A stretch of DNA of 64,000 nt from Chelativorans sp. AA-79 (lineage in GTDB: Bacteria; Pseudomonadota; Alphaproteobacteria; Rhizobiales; Rhizobiaceae): contig NZ_CP120361.1 in the NCBI RefSeq assembly GCF_029457495.1, positions 186,001 through 250,000 of the forward strand, given 5' to 3'. Below are positions 56,048-64,000 of the stretch, one piece after another. The notes below the pieces were generated by a model. The model made no database searches, had not been told where the DNA came from, and saw only the letters and a list, made by a program, of their open reading frames with translations. Within the stretch, counting starts at the first letter, position 1; each line of letters starts with the position of its first letter. The position numbers were made by a program, and so were the translations under genes.

Positions 56048-56925
56048 TGCGTCACCGTTCCGAACAGACCTTGCGGCCGGAAGACCAGAACGAGTGCCAC
56101 CAGCAATGTCGCGAGCATTTTGGCAAGGGTTGGCGAGAAGAACATGGATATAATGCCATCCGAAAGCCCGATCAGCAGGGCGGCGATAACCGTGCCGCGC
56201 AAGGAGCCCAGCCCGCCGATGATGACAACTATGAAGGACAGGAGCAACGGATCCTGGCCCATGAGATAGTGGGCCTGTCGGATCGGCACGACCAGGACCG
56301 CCGCAAGAGCGGCCAATCCTGCACCCAACGCGAAGACACCGGCGTAGACGCGGTCGACGGGTATGCCGAAAGCCTGCGCGGTCTCGCGGTCTGACTGCGT
56401 CGCGCGCATGACCAGGCCGGCCTTCGTGTGCGCAAGCAAAAACCAGGTCGCAAGCATCAAGAAGATCGAAGCACCGACAACAGCCAGTTTGTAGCTCGAA
56501 TAGCCGAACCAGGGCAGCGATAGCCGCACATCGAAAGGAGGCTGCACAGGCCGCGCCTCCGGTCCGTAGAAGGTGAGCGCCAGTTGCTGAATGATGTAGA
56601 GAAGGCCAATCGTGGCGACGATCGTGGTTTCCGGCTCATAGTTTAGCCGGCGAAGGACCAGGCGCTCGGACAGAAAGGCGACGGCGGCAACGGTCAAGGG
56701 GCTTGCCGCAAGCGCAAGCAAAAAGCCAAGGGCCGGATGCCCCCCGATGAGGCTCGCGAACCACCAGGCGAGCACCGCACCCAGCATGTAGAACTCGCCA
56801 TGGGCGACATTGACGATACGCATGACGCCGAAGACGAGCGACAGTCCCAGCGCCATCAGCGCAAGCACGGCCGCCATGACCAGACCTTCCAGGGTGGCGA
56901 GGAGGAGATAGGGGCCGAAGGCCAT
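56044..56925 (-). CDS. livH: ABC transporter permease, LivH type
   Basis: A 293-aa permease with the LivH start GLVMAAVLALMALGLSLVFGVMRIVNVAHGEFYMLGA and the ATPase-contact GGLGSLRGTVIAALLIGL. It starts 65 bp after the binding-protein gene. Confidence 0.92.
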   Translation of the reverse strand: MAFGPYLLLATLEGLVMAAVLALMALGLSLVFGVMRIVNVAHGEFYMLGAVLAWWFASLIGGHPALGFLLALAASPLTVAAVAFLSERLVLRRLNYEPETTIVATIGLLYIIQQLALTFYGPEARPVQPPFDVRLSLPWFGYSSYKLAVVGASIFLMLATWFLLAHTKAGLVMRATQSDRETAQAFGIPVDRVYAGVFALGAGLAALAAVLVVPIRQAHYLMGQDPLLLSFIVVIIGGLGSLRGTVIAALLIGLSDGIISMFFSPTLAKMLATLLVALVLVFRPQGLFGTVTQ

Positions 56926-56990
56926 AGGAATGCATCCGGGATTGTGCAGCAGGCCAGAGGCCCACGACGGACAGGGGGAAACCGTCCCTG

Positions 56991-58295
56991 TCAGAACGGC
57001 ATGGTCGTGTAATCGGCCTCCGGTTCGTACAATCCGTCTTCGATGGAGGTGCGATGCACCACCTCCAGCTTCCCGCCCTTTACCTGGCTGATGCTCTGTT
57101 CGCCGAAGACCTGATGAGTCCTGCCATTGAAAAGCTTCTTTCCCTGCGGATGCCGGCGTCCGGCTTCCATCTCCGTCATAGCCTCGGTGGCCTCGATCAG
57201 CTTGGCGCGGTCGCCCGGTCCCTCATAGCCTGCTGCCTCCATGGCGGCCTTGATGATGTAGAGCGTTTCCCAGCAGCCGAACATATGAGCCGCTGTGGAG
57301 ACATCCTTGGGATCGTTGATGCTCGCACCGTTCTCATCGATGCCGACCGTCTTCCGGTAGAATGTCACGAAATCCGGCTGATCCGGTTGCGCGTAGCGTG
57401 GCATCCCTTCCCAGAAATGGCTGCCCTCCAGGAATTCAAGCCCCGGACTGTTGATGTCGACCGCTTCGAGCGAGTCGATGAAGCCGAAGAGTTGCGGCCC
57501 GCCCGAACCGAAGAACTCGCCAAGTTCCTTCACGAAAGTCAGTACCGCTGGTCCCACCATGACGTGATAGATGACATCCGTGTCGCGCGGTATTTGCGGG
57601 AAATAGCGGGTGAAAGAGGTTTCGGTCGGCGGGATCGGCACCTTGGCGATCACCTCGCCCCCCTGGACCCGGATCGCAGGTTCGAAGAAATCACGATGAT
57701 CGTGCCCGAAAGCGTAATCGGGATAGATGAGGGTGACCTTTTTCCCCAGATTGTCCGCTATCCAGGGAGCGACGGAACGCACCTGCGCCTTTACGTCTGT
57801 GATGCCGGGCTGAACACAATAGCGGTTAAGCCTTCCGGAAGCGACGTGGTAGCCTTCGCTGACCACGTAGTAGGGTATCTTCAATTCGCCCGCCGTCGGC
57901 GCAGAGCCCACGACGACATGTGAAAACAATGTGCCATAGACAAGGTCTGCCTTGTGCTGGTTGGCAAATTTCTCGACCACCTCAGAGCCGCGTTTCGGGT
58001 CCGTGCCATCGTCCTCGATAATGATCTCCAAAGGCCGTCCGTTGATGCCGCCTTCATCATTGATGAGCTTCGCGGTTGCGGTGGTGACCCGTTCGTACCA
58101 GCGGCCGTAGGCTGCGCCGATGCCGGTCCGGTGGCACTGAAAGCCGATCTTGATGGGAGCGGACGACTGGGCCTGGGCATAGCGGACGAAGCCAGGCGCA
58201 ACCAATGTTCCGGCGGTGGTGGCCAGACCCTGGAGGGCAGCCCTGCGGGAAATTCCGTTCGCCGCCGTACCCTGGAATTTGTTTTTGTGGATCAT
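56991..58295 (-). CDS. Periplasmic substrate-binding protein of the liv-type ABC transporter
   Basis: The 434-aa protein has a twin-arginine-like signal (ISRRAALQGLATTAG) with cleavage expected after AQAQ, then the type I periplasmic-binding fold (IKIGFQCHRTGIGAAYG, DDGTDPKRGSEV, KVTLIYPDYAFGHDHRDF). It resembles urea/short-chain-amide binding proteins (UrtA/FmdD-like) more than classical LivJ, judged by eye. The substrate is uncertain. The ATG at 58295 has aggagagg upstream. Confidence 0.85.
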   Translation of the reverse strand: MIHKNKFQGTAANGISRRAALQGLATTAGTLVAPGFVRYAQAQSSAPIKIGFQCHRTGIGAAYGRWYERVTTATAKLINDEGGINGRPLEIIIEDDGTDPKRGSEVVEKFANQHKADLVYGTLFSHVVVGSAPTAGELKIPYYVVSEGYHVASGRLNRYCVQPGITDVKAQVRSVAPWIADNLGKKVTLIYPDYAFGHDHRDFFEPAIRVQGGEVIAKVPIPPTETSFTRYFPQIPRDTDVIYHVMVGPAVLTFVKELGEFFGSGGPQLFGFIDSLEAVDINSPGLEFLEGSHFWEGMPRYAQPDQPDFVTFYRKTVGIDENGASINDPKDVSTAAHMFGCWETLYIIKAAMEAAGYEGPGDRAKLIEATEAMTEMEAGRRHPQGKKLFNGRTHQVFGEQSISQVKGGKLEVVHRTSIEDGLYEPEADYTTMPF

Positions 58296-58387
58296 GACCC
58301 GTCCTCTCCTGTCGACGCGGGCGCAAAGCGCAGCGCGGAGAAGAAAACACCAAACCTTCGCAGTTGCAACAATGAGGTGGCGTGGGT

Positions 58388-59812
58388 TCAACCCGCCGTT
58401 GGTGTCGAAAGAAGCCACAGGCCGAAGAGGGTGTAACTTATCATCAGTATGGCCATCGGCAATTGACTGGCGGCGACGCGACGGTTGGTACCATAGACAC
58501 GGTAGGCGAGAGCATGGGCGAGCATCACCGCCAACACGTGACCGAGAACGATCGCGGCTGCCTGCGCATTCCATATCGCCCAAGCGGAAGCGGCGCCCGT
58601 GGTCAAGCCGGCCCGCACATGCGGGATGGCCGTGCCGAAGAGGTTCCAGCCGAGGGAGAAAGGATCCGACAGCGCGGCAACGGCATACTGGCCATTGACC
58701 AGAAGAGCCGTGAGGTAGTGGGAAAAGTGGTAAGCAAGCGCAATGGGAGTGATGGACCAAACGAGCAGTCCTGCCGCACGGTACCAGCTTCTTGCGCCAG
58801 CCAAGCGTTCGCCCAGCCACACCGCCACCGCAAAAAACGCGCCGAGCACCAGGAATGAGGCAACCAGCCCCACGCTGTTTTCCACCACCACCGCCGACCG
58901 TCCGGGGAATTCGAGCGGATTTACCCTTATCAGATCCAGCCAAACGAAACTCCGCATGAATCCGTCGAAGGAGACGGTACTCAGGGCGAGCAGGAGAAAC
59001 GCTACACCACTTAAGGGGAGCGGTTCGATATTTGCAAGCTTAGCTCCGGGGAGCCCGAGTGAAAGCTGAAAGCCTCCGGTTTCGAAGCGCGCTTGGAAAA
59101 GGGAAAGTCGCGAGAGCATCCGGAAGAAGACGGAGAGGAACTCCACCCGGCTTGTCCAGGCTTTAAAACCGAACAGGCATATGCCCATGAATGTCATTAC
59201 CCAATAAGCAAGTGCGGCTGCCGCAAGGCGGGCGGGGTCGTCCGGCGCGATATAGACGAGCTCGAACCAGGCAAAGGCGAGAAAAAGCAGAACTGCGGCG
59301 CGATAGCCGAGCTTTTCCGGGAGATGGAACCAGCCAGACCTTCCGGTCAGCCTCACGAAGAGCCGCCATGGGCCATACCACGGGTTCAGCCAAGCCCAAA
59401 GGTTGCCGAGCAAGCCCTGTACCAGAGTGAGCCCCACCCACAGCAGCGTCCAAATCGTGAGTGGAAGGGGATTCGCCAGCGGATCGCGGCTGCCGGAGAC
59501 GCCTGCATAAAGAAGACCGACGTAAAGAAGAAATGAGAGGAAGCTGGTCTGTGCGCGGCCGTCAAAGGGGACCTTGCCAAGGGAAACGCGTCGCGAGAAG
59601 AGCCGCATCAGCGGCAAAGGCGGCAGGAACGCCAATGCGAGAAAGCTCGCCGCCACGGCGATGGCGCCACCCAGCATGTAGAACTGTGTGGGCAAGAGGA
59701 GCACATGGCCGCGCTCCGAAGCATGCGCAAGGGCATGCCCGTTTTGAGAGAGAGACGCGGACAGTGTGCAGGTTAGAGAAAGAAAGACGCGGCGGATGAT
59801 CGTAGATCGCAT
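58388..59812 (-). CDS. Polytopic membrane protein of unknown function upstream of the liv-type operon
   Basis: A 474-aa protein with an N-terminal signal-like segment (VFLSLTCTLSASLSQNGHA) and about 11-12 hydrophobic helices. Conserved-looking motifs are NPWYGPWRLFVRLTG and AYHFSHYLTALLVNGQY, with several His. Similar proteins have been labelled fenitrothion hydrolase; that label is uncertain here. It ends 92 bp before the binding-protein gene, so it may be co-transcribed with the transporter. The ATG at 59812 is chosen over a longer frame to 59977 without a credible start. Confidence 0.72.
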   Translation of the reverse strand: MRSTIIRRVFLSLTCTLSASLSQNGHALAHASERGHVLLLPTQFYMLGGAIAVAASFLALAFLPPLPLMRLFSRRVSLGKVPFDGRAQTSFLSFLLYVGLLYAGVSGSRDPLANPLPLTIWTLLWVGLTLVQGLLGNLWAWLNPWYGPWRLFVRLTGRSGWFHLPEKLGYRAAVLLFLAFAWFELVYIAPDDPARLAAAALAYWVMTFMGICLFGFKAWTSRVEFLSVFFRMLSRLSLFQARFETGGFQLSLGLPGAKLANIEPLPLSGVAFLLLALSTVSFDGFMRSFVWLDLIRVNPLEFPGRSAVVVENSVGLVASFLVLGAFFAVAVWLGERLAGARSWYRAAGLLVWSITPIALAYHFSHYLTALLVNGQYAVAALSDPFSLGWNLFGTAIPHVRAGLTTGAASAWAIWNAQAAAIVLGHVLAVMLAHALAYRVYGTNRRVAASQLPMAILMISYTLFGLWLLSTPTAG

Positions 59813-59888
59813 CCGGCCAATCTGGCCGAGGATATCCCGCTTGAAAAGGCGCGCCGTGCAGACACCGCTCCAGCGCGCCTTGACGTTC

Positions 59889-60128
59889 TTACATCCCGAG
59901 CAGGACTTTGGCTTCCGCCAGGGTCGCCTCGGAGGCGGCATGGTTGCCGGCTTGGTGCTCCTGCTCGCCTCTGGCACGCAGTTCCATGACCTTTGCCCTA
60001 TCTTCTTCCGAGAGCTGGGCGTTGGGTAGGGCGGCGTCTATTTCGGCCATGAGGGCAGGGCATTGGTTGGCGAGCGCCGTCGCCGGAAAGGCGAGCAGCG
60101 ACAGCACTATCAGGGCAGAACGCAACAT
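59889..60128 (-). CDS. Small exported protein of unknown function
   Basis: A 79-aa protein with a signal peptide (MLRSALIVLSLLAFPATALA, cleavage after ALA) and a charged helical mature part (EEDRAKVMELRARGEQEH) with one Cys. The ribosome site ggaggattt supports the ATG at 60128. No family was recognised. It stands 76 bp upstream of the polytopic protein gene. Confidence 0.7.
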   Translation of the reverse strand: MLRSALIVLSLLAFPATALANQCPALMAEIDAALPNAQLSEEDRAKVMELRARGEQEHQAGNHAASEATLAEAKVLLGM

Positions 60129-60224
60129 CGGAAATCCTCCTCCATGCCGGCCGCGGTGTTCTCCGCGTTCGCAACGGCACAAAACAATATCCTGGCAAGA
60201 CGCACCGTGAAAGATGTGCGGGGG

Positions 60225-61184
60225 TCACGTTTGCGCGAGCCCCGCCGACGAGGCCTTATTGCGGTCGTGGCCGGCCAAGCGCTTCAGCCCCTCCCGTTTC
60301 AAGGCCTTGCCGATCCCAAGACGGGCGGCCAGGTCTGCTGCGTTGAAAGGGGCATGCACCTTTGCGTCATTGTCGAAATAAACATAGACGTCGCGTCCCG
60401 CCGGCTGCGGTTTCGTCGGTGAGAGTACGCGGTTGGCGTCCACAGGTTCCCTGCCTTTCACCCAAGCCTTTATTCGCGTCGCCCAACGATCGAGCGCCTC
60501 GTCGTCGTAGCCGCTCGAATAAAGGTGTTCGGACCCATGGAGGCGGCAATAGATGAAGTCCGCAGCAACGTCCATCAGCAGGGGCCAGTCCGGCGTGTCT
60601 GCACACACCAGCGCTATGTTGTAGCGGCGCAGAAGATCAATGAATGCGCCGGTGCAAAAGCTGTCATGCCTGATCTCTACCGCGTGGCGTATCGGCTGGC
60701 TGATACCGGCTTCGGTCCAGGCACGGCCCTCGAGGCGCCGATCATGCCTGCGGGCCAAGGCTGCTGCTGCTTCGGTGTCGCTCGGGAGTAGCTTGAAGAA
60801 TGCCTCGAACCGCTCCGGATCGAACTTCATGCGCGGTGGAAACTGCCACAGGATTGGCCCGAGCTTCGGCCCGAGGCGCAGGGGACCTGACGCAAGGAAA
60901 TTGGCGAGCGGCGTTTCCACACCGTTCAGCCGCTTCATGTGCGTGATGTAGCGCGATCCTTTGATGGCGAAGACGAAATCATCCGGTGTCTCGCCACACC
61001 AGCGGGCAAAGCTCTCGGGACGTTGCATGCCGTAGAACGTGCCATTGATCTCGAGAGTACGAAAATGCTCCGCCGCATAAGCAAGCTCGCGCTTCTGGGG
61101 CAGGCCTTCAGGATAGAACACGCCGCGCCAGGGTTTGTAGGTCCAGCCAGAAATGCCGATGCGGATCGTACCTTGCTTCTGCAT
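60225..61184 (-). CDS. DUF72 (YecE-like) family protein
   Basis: A 319-aa TIM-barrel-like protein with the family motifs RIGISGWTYKPWRGVFYP near residues 8-25, FRTLEINGTFYGMQRPE near 40-56 and YCRLHGS near 215-221. The biochemical role is unknown. The ATG at 61184 is used; a longer frame to 61286 adds an Arg-rich stretch without ribosome site. An exact GGAAC-N16-CGTT promoter lies 37 bases upstream. Confidence 0.85.
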   Translation of the reverse strand: MQKQGTIRIGISGWTYKPWRGVFYPEGLPQKRELAYAAEHFRTLEINGTFYGMQRPESFARWCGETPDDFVFAIKGSRYITHMKRLNGVETPLANFLASGPLRLGPKLGPILWQFPPRMKFDPERFEAFFKLLPSDTEAAAALARRHDRRLEGRAWTEAGISQPIRHAVEIRHDSFCTGAFIDLLRRYNIALVCADTPDWPLLMDVAADFIYCRLHGSEHLYSSGYDDEALDRWATRIKAWVKGREPVDANRVLSPTKPQPAGRDVYVYFDNDAKVHAPFNAADLAARLGIGKALKREGLKRLAGHDRNKASSAGLAQT

Positions 61185-61220
61185 TCGCCCGTCCGGGGGG
61201 CACGATTGCCTCCTCACCGG

Positions 61221-61245
61221 AACGACCCTGTGGCGGCTTCGTTCC
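61221..61245 (-). promoter_or_regulatory. Putative EcfG-type promoter of the DUF72 gene
   Basis: The minus strand reads GGAAC (61245-61241), 16 bases, CGTT (61224-61221), an exact consensus match, with the start codon 37 bases downstream. Confidence 0.6.
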
Positions 61246-61317
61246 AAAGGCAGTCCGCCGGGCACCTGGCCCTTTCTCATCCTCACGTCATAGCAGGCGA
61301 GCCGGCAAGCTCCACCG

Positions 61318-61360
61318 CCGGCCCGCAGGGTTAGTGCTGACGAAGTCGCTTGCGGGCCGG
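61318..61360. repeat. Long inverted repeat, 10-bp perfect arms
   Basis: ccggcccgca (61318-61327) pairs perfectly with tgcgggccgg (61351-61360) across a 23-base loop. It lies between the DUF72 promoter and the end of the degraded acyl-CoA synthetase segment. No T-run follows; terminator or transposition scar are possible. Confidence 0.55.
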
Positions 61361-61419
61361 GGAGGGAAACATCCCCGCCTGGGCTAACGCTGAGCCGAGA
61401 GCGATTCCAATACTCGCAG

Positions 61420-61753
61420 TCAGTCTCGTAGCTGTGCGTTGATCTCCGTCAGCCTCCGCTGACGTGCTTGGCCCCGCGTATCAGGCTCGGCGAAACCGGA
61501 GGCGAGAATGACGGCCGTCGTGGTTGCCGCGCGCCCAGCCTCCTCCAGTGCGCCACCGCCCGATCGGCGGCAATGCCGAAGACGGATTGGGCCTTCGGCG
61601 GATGGGAAAGATGGCCGGAAAAGCCCATCCCTATAGATTGCGCATGACAAAGCTTGACGAGGCGCCTGCCCGCTCAGTCGCGCCGACCTCGGCCACGGAG
61701 CGCGGGTTCATCAGCGCCTCATCGGCCAGTGTTTGACTCGTTGCTGGCCGCAT
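61420..61753 (-). pseudogene. Remnant of an acyl-CoA synthetase (NDP-forming, CoA-binding domain)
   Basis: Two shifted frames carry the start of a CoA-binding domain. The first has MNPRSVAEVGATERAGASSS and stops at 61631; in the overlapping frame, GGGALEEAGRAATTTAVILASG and FAEPDTRGQARQRRLTEINAQ follow and stop at 61420. These match the N-terminal pattern of acetate-CoA ligase (ADP-forming) type proteins, which are about 700 aa. So more than 80 percent is missing and at least two frame shifts are present. The rest of the 61185-61919 stretch holds no other gene that I can support. Confidence 0.55.
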
Positions 61754-61919
61754 TACGGCGTGCTCAATCGATGTCGAGGCGGACCGGAATTGTGCCGCAT
61801 TCCGGCTCGCCGAACTGAGCAGTTTCGGAGAAGGTACTGGGCCTGCATATCCGTCGGTCTTGTCCTCGATGCGTGCCAGGCTGATGGCTTGGCACCGTTG
61901 GCCGCGAGATCGTGCAAGT

Positions 61920-62138
61920 TCATCCCCGCCGGGCTTTTTCCGGTTCGAGGGGGCGTGCTTCCGAAGCAAGCATCACAGGGACGCCCTCACGGACCGGATA
62001 GGCAAGCCCTGCCCTAACGGAAACGAGCTCGCTCCTGGCTGCGTCCCACTTCAAAGAACCCTTTGTCAGAGGGCACGCCAACAGCTCCAAAAGCTTGGGA
62101 TCGATCGAAGCCCTCTCCGTTTGTCGAGCATCCGTCAT
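61920..62138 (-). CDS. Trm112-like zinc-ribbon protein (UPF0434)
   Basis: A 72-aa protein with [17 protein letters not shown] and [20 protein letters not shown], the Trm112/YcaR pattern. One Cys (ACPLT) is present; other metal Cys are replaced, as in many members. Eukaryotic Trm112 activates methyltransferases; the bacterial role is less clear. In related genomes a LON-domain gene lies between this gene and the thioredoxin gene; here only 165 bp separate them and no LON remnant was recognised. Confidence 0.85.
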   Translation of the reverse strand: MTDARQTERASIDPKLLELLACPLTKGSLKWDAARSELVSVRAGLAYPVREGVPVMLASEARPLEPEKARRG

Positions 62139-62281
62139 CGGCTTATCTCACTTGTGGCCTACGCATCGAGGCCATTGGGGATCGCGGAGCGGTTCACCTG
62201 CCACTATCGACCCCGCCCGACCGCCGAGCTGGCGAGGAAATTGTTGCAGCGGGGCATTCGCTTCTGTCCGAGACGTGACCC

Positions 62282-62303
62282 GGGTTTCCGGTAGTGGAAA
62301 CCC
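62282..62303 (-). terminator. Hairpin abutting the thioredoxin-TPR stop codon
   Basis: Perfect eight-pair stem gggtttcc/ggaaaccc (62282-62289, 62296-62303) with a six-base loop, directly after the minus-strand stop TAA at 62306-62304. No T-run follows, so it may be a 3'-end-stabilising hairpin rather than an intrinsic terminator. Confidence 0.45.
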
Positions 62304-63296
62304 TTAGGAAAACAGCAGCGAAGAAAGCTTCCGTCGCGCCGCGAGCGTCTCGGGATCGGTCATTCCCCAGGCGTCGAAGAACTCAAGCAGTTTTGCCCGC
62401 GCGGCATCCTCGTTCCAGTCGCGGTCGGCTTTCACGATGGCCAGCAGATTGTCTGCTGCTTCCTGCCGCTTTCCCTGTGCGTTCTGGACCAGCGCGAGAT
62501 CGAAACGCGCCTGGTGATCGGCCGGGTCGGCCTCAAGGCGCCTTTGCAGCTGGACGGGATCTCCGAGATCTGCGACCTGCTCCGCCAGGGCCATCTTTGC
62601 CCGCACGGCCGCGACCGCCGCCGCGTTCCTCTTCGTTTCGGGAACCCGGTCGAGAACGGACCGCGCTTCTTCCGTCTGGCCTGTCTCGAAGAGCAGATCG
62701 GCAAGGCCCGCGATCGCCTCGACATGTTCCGGCTCCTGCTGCAAAACGGCAGAGTAGATCTGTGCCGCCATCTGCGAATCGCCGGCTTCCCGTGCTTCGG
62801 AAGCGGCTGCAAGCGCGTCCTCCACCTGCTTACCGCCACCGGCGGAAATCCGCTTTATGAACTCGCGAATCTGGCTTTCCGGGACTGCGCCCATGAAGCC
62901 GTCCACCGGCTGGCCGTCCTTGAAAGCGATCACCGCGGGGATCGACTGAATCCCGAGTTGGCCCGGAATGGCCGGATGCTCATCGATATTGAGCTTCACG
63001 AGCTTCACTCGGCCGCCAACTTCCCGCACCACCTTCTCAAGCGTGGGCGTAAGCTGCTTGCATGGCCCGCACCACGGCGCCCAGAAGTCCACCAGCACCG
63101 GCTGATTGCGCGACTCCTGCACCACATCAGCTGCGAAAGCGGCAGTGCTGGTGTCTTTGATAAGATCGCCCGTGGATGGCGCACTGGACAACCCTGCTAT
63201 CCCGCCGGCGGCGCCGGCATCCGCATGCGGTGCGTTTCCGAAGGTGACATTGGTTGTCATCCCGCCGCCCGCATAAGGGTTTTCACGGTCGTTCAT
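62304..63296 (-). CDS. Thioredoxin-TPR protein (YbbN/CnoX-like)
   Basis: A 330-aa protein. The N-terminal 50 residues are Gly/Ala-rich; a thioredoxin domain follows with active site WCGPC (VLVDFWAPWCGPCKQLTP, about residues 70-87), then TPR-like helices to the end. E. coli YbbN/CnoX, of similar architecture, is a holdase that protects proteins under oxidative stress. The ATG at 63296 follows ggaaggggcagag; a frame to 63338 is longer by 14 residues. Confidence 0.9.
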   Translation of the reverse strand: MNDRENPYAGGGMTTNVTFGNAPHADAGAAGGIAGLSSAPSTGDLIKDTSTAAFAADVVQESRNQPVLVDFWAPWCGPCKQLTPTLEKVVREVGGRVKLVKLNIDEHPAIPGQLGIQSIPAVIAFKDGQPVDGFMGAVPESQIREFIKRISAGGGKQVEDALAAASEAREAGDSQMAAQIYSAVLQQEPEHVEAIAGLADLLFETGQTEEARSVLDRVPETKRNAAAVAAVRAKMALAEQVADLGDPVQLQRRLEADPADHQARFDLALVQNAQGKRQEAADNLLAIVKADRDWNEDAARAKLLEFFDAWGMTDPETLAARRKLSSLLFS

Positions 63297-63383
63297 CTCT
63301 GCCCCTTCCTGGACTTCATCCTTGATGACCTTGCGCATAGCAGCCGATCATGCAAACGCAAAGCGGCTCCCGTGATGTGGCGA

Positions 63384-63881
63384 TCATTGCGATACTTTCA
63401 AGATGAGGGGCTCGTGACCCGTGGATCTGAGGAACCGCAGCAGATCAGAGCGGCGGATGGAGGTCGTGGCCTCATTGTGGAGCGGATGGGCATTGATCAC
63501 ATCGCTCTCCATGAGCTGTTCGTCGAGGACGACCGTCACCTGTCGCAGGTCATCGTTTATCACGCCGAATACCGTGACGGATCCAGGCGCCACGCCGAGG
63601 AACGCCTCAAGCCGCTCTGCGCTGCCGAAGGAGAGGCGGCCCGACGCGCCGAGCGTATGGTGGATGGCCTTGAGGTCCACGCGCGCATCTTCCGCGACGG
63701 TCAGAAGAAAATACCTGCCCTTCCTGTCCTTCAGGAAGAGGTTTTTCGTGTGGGCACCGGGAATCTTTCCGCGCAGGCCGCGGGATTCTTCGACGGTGAA
63801 GAGGGGAGGATGCCCGTAGGTGCTCACCTCGATGCCAAGCTCCGCGAGATGTCGCATCAAATCATCCGGTGTTTTAGGCAT
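63384..63881 (-). CDS. Prolyl-tRNA editing deacylase (ProX/YbaK-like)
   Basis: Hydrolyses mischarged tRNA-Pro (Ala-tRNA-Pro, or Cys-tRNA-Pro in YbaK). The 165-aa free-standing editing domain shows HPPLFTVEESRGLRGKIPGAHTKNLFLKD and a C-terminal HPLHNEATTSI, typical of PrdX/ProXp-ala. The Lys in TKNLFLKD is the expected active-site residue. The ATG at 63881 is preferred to a TTG at 63893. Nothing is seen from 63894 to the end. Confidence 0.85.
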   Translation of the reverse strand: MPKTPDDLMRHLAELGIEVSTYGHPPLFTVEESRGLRGKIPGAHTKNLFLKDRKGRYFLLTVAEDARVDLKAIHHTLGASGRLSFGSAERLEAFLGVAPGSVTVFGVINDDLRQVTVVLDEQLMESDVINAHPLHNEATTSIRRSDLLRFLRSTGHEPLILKVSQ

Positions 63882-64000
63882 ATGGCTCTCCAATCATGCT
63901 GAGGCCGGTCTACGCGTTTCGCCCGCACAGGTGCAAGCAGGAGAGCGCCCGACCACGGTGCGAGCCCTGTCTCCTGTTTCGACGCGAATTCCCTGTTGCA

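Noticed and set aside
62139..62303. Remnant of the LON-domain gene often found between the thioredoxin-TPR and Trm112-like genes
   Set aside because: All three minus-strand frames of the gap were read and none shows the LON N-terminal pattern.
1..64000. tRNA, rRNA or CRISPR arrays
   Set aside because: No cloverleaf-like segment with the T-loop consensus, no rRNA sequence and no regularly spaced direct repeats were noticed in the gaps; this was a reading by eye only.

Overview
The window is a contiguous piece of an alphaproteobacterial chromosome, most likely from the Hyphomicrobiales (Rhizobiales), and probably the Phyllobacteriaceae/Mesorhizobium side of that order. The reasons are high GC, the gene order hisB-hisH-hisA-hisF-hisE-coaA beside hslV-GNAT-hslU, the block secB/dnaQ-coaE-aroE-maf-PPSR/hemE-hemJ-rho, the block mnmE-mnmG-rsmG-parA-parB, several GANTC sites, and stress promoters of the alphaproteobacterial EcfG type. 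Genus assignment is a guess. No tRNA, rRNA or CRISPR was seen.

Layout. (1) 1-6.2 kb: the end of a phosphonate (phn) locus on the + strand (phnE, phnE2, a DUF1045 2H-phosphoesterase, phnM, phnN), followed by salvage genes add and upp. (2) 6.3-18.7 kb: an accessory region of envelope, redox and stress genes: aspartic protease, NTF2-like, DUF892 and DUF4142 proteins, a CYP152-type peroxygenase P450 behind a type II NADH dehydrogenase, small membrane proteins, DUF421, an SDR-DoxX fusion, a thiolase and a flavin oxidoreductase. Several of these genes carry GGAAC-N16-NGTT promoters, so the region looks like part of a general-stress regulon. (3) 18.8-33.3 kb: pckA with a palindrome-rich promoter, arfB, a LysM protein, alkB, coaA, the his operon, hslVU, an Smr protein, mltA and a Tim44-like protein. 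(4) 33.5-50.7 kb: the replication-origin neighbourhood. The 390-bp gap between PPSR and hemE has DnaA-box-like sequences, an AT-rich tract and a cluster of GANTC sites, and is proposed as oriC. About 8-10 kb further on are four parS-like palindromes around mnmG, next to parA and parB. A 1.05-kb IS630-family element sits directly behind rho. (5) 50.8-61.2 kb: a PPi-type phosphofructokinase with an unusual active-site motif, fpr and soxR with a SoxR box between them, and a complete branched-chain-amino-acid-type ABC transporter (livFGHM plus binding protein) preceded by a 474-aa polytopic membrane protein. (6) 61.2-64 kb: a DUF72 gene, a decayed acyl-CoA synthetase remnant, a Trm112-like protein, a thioredoxin-TPR protein and a prolyl-tRNA editing deacylase.

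In the origin region, PPSR-oriC-hemE matches the arrangement described for Caulobacter and Rickettsia origins. ParA and ParB with nearby parS sites would handle segregation. The most speculative but interesting idea is that the stress-promoted NDH-2/P450 pair is a peroxide-producing and peroxide-using unit. All motif calls were made by eye; no search or computation was run.
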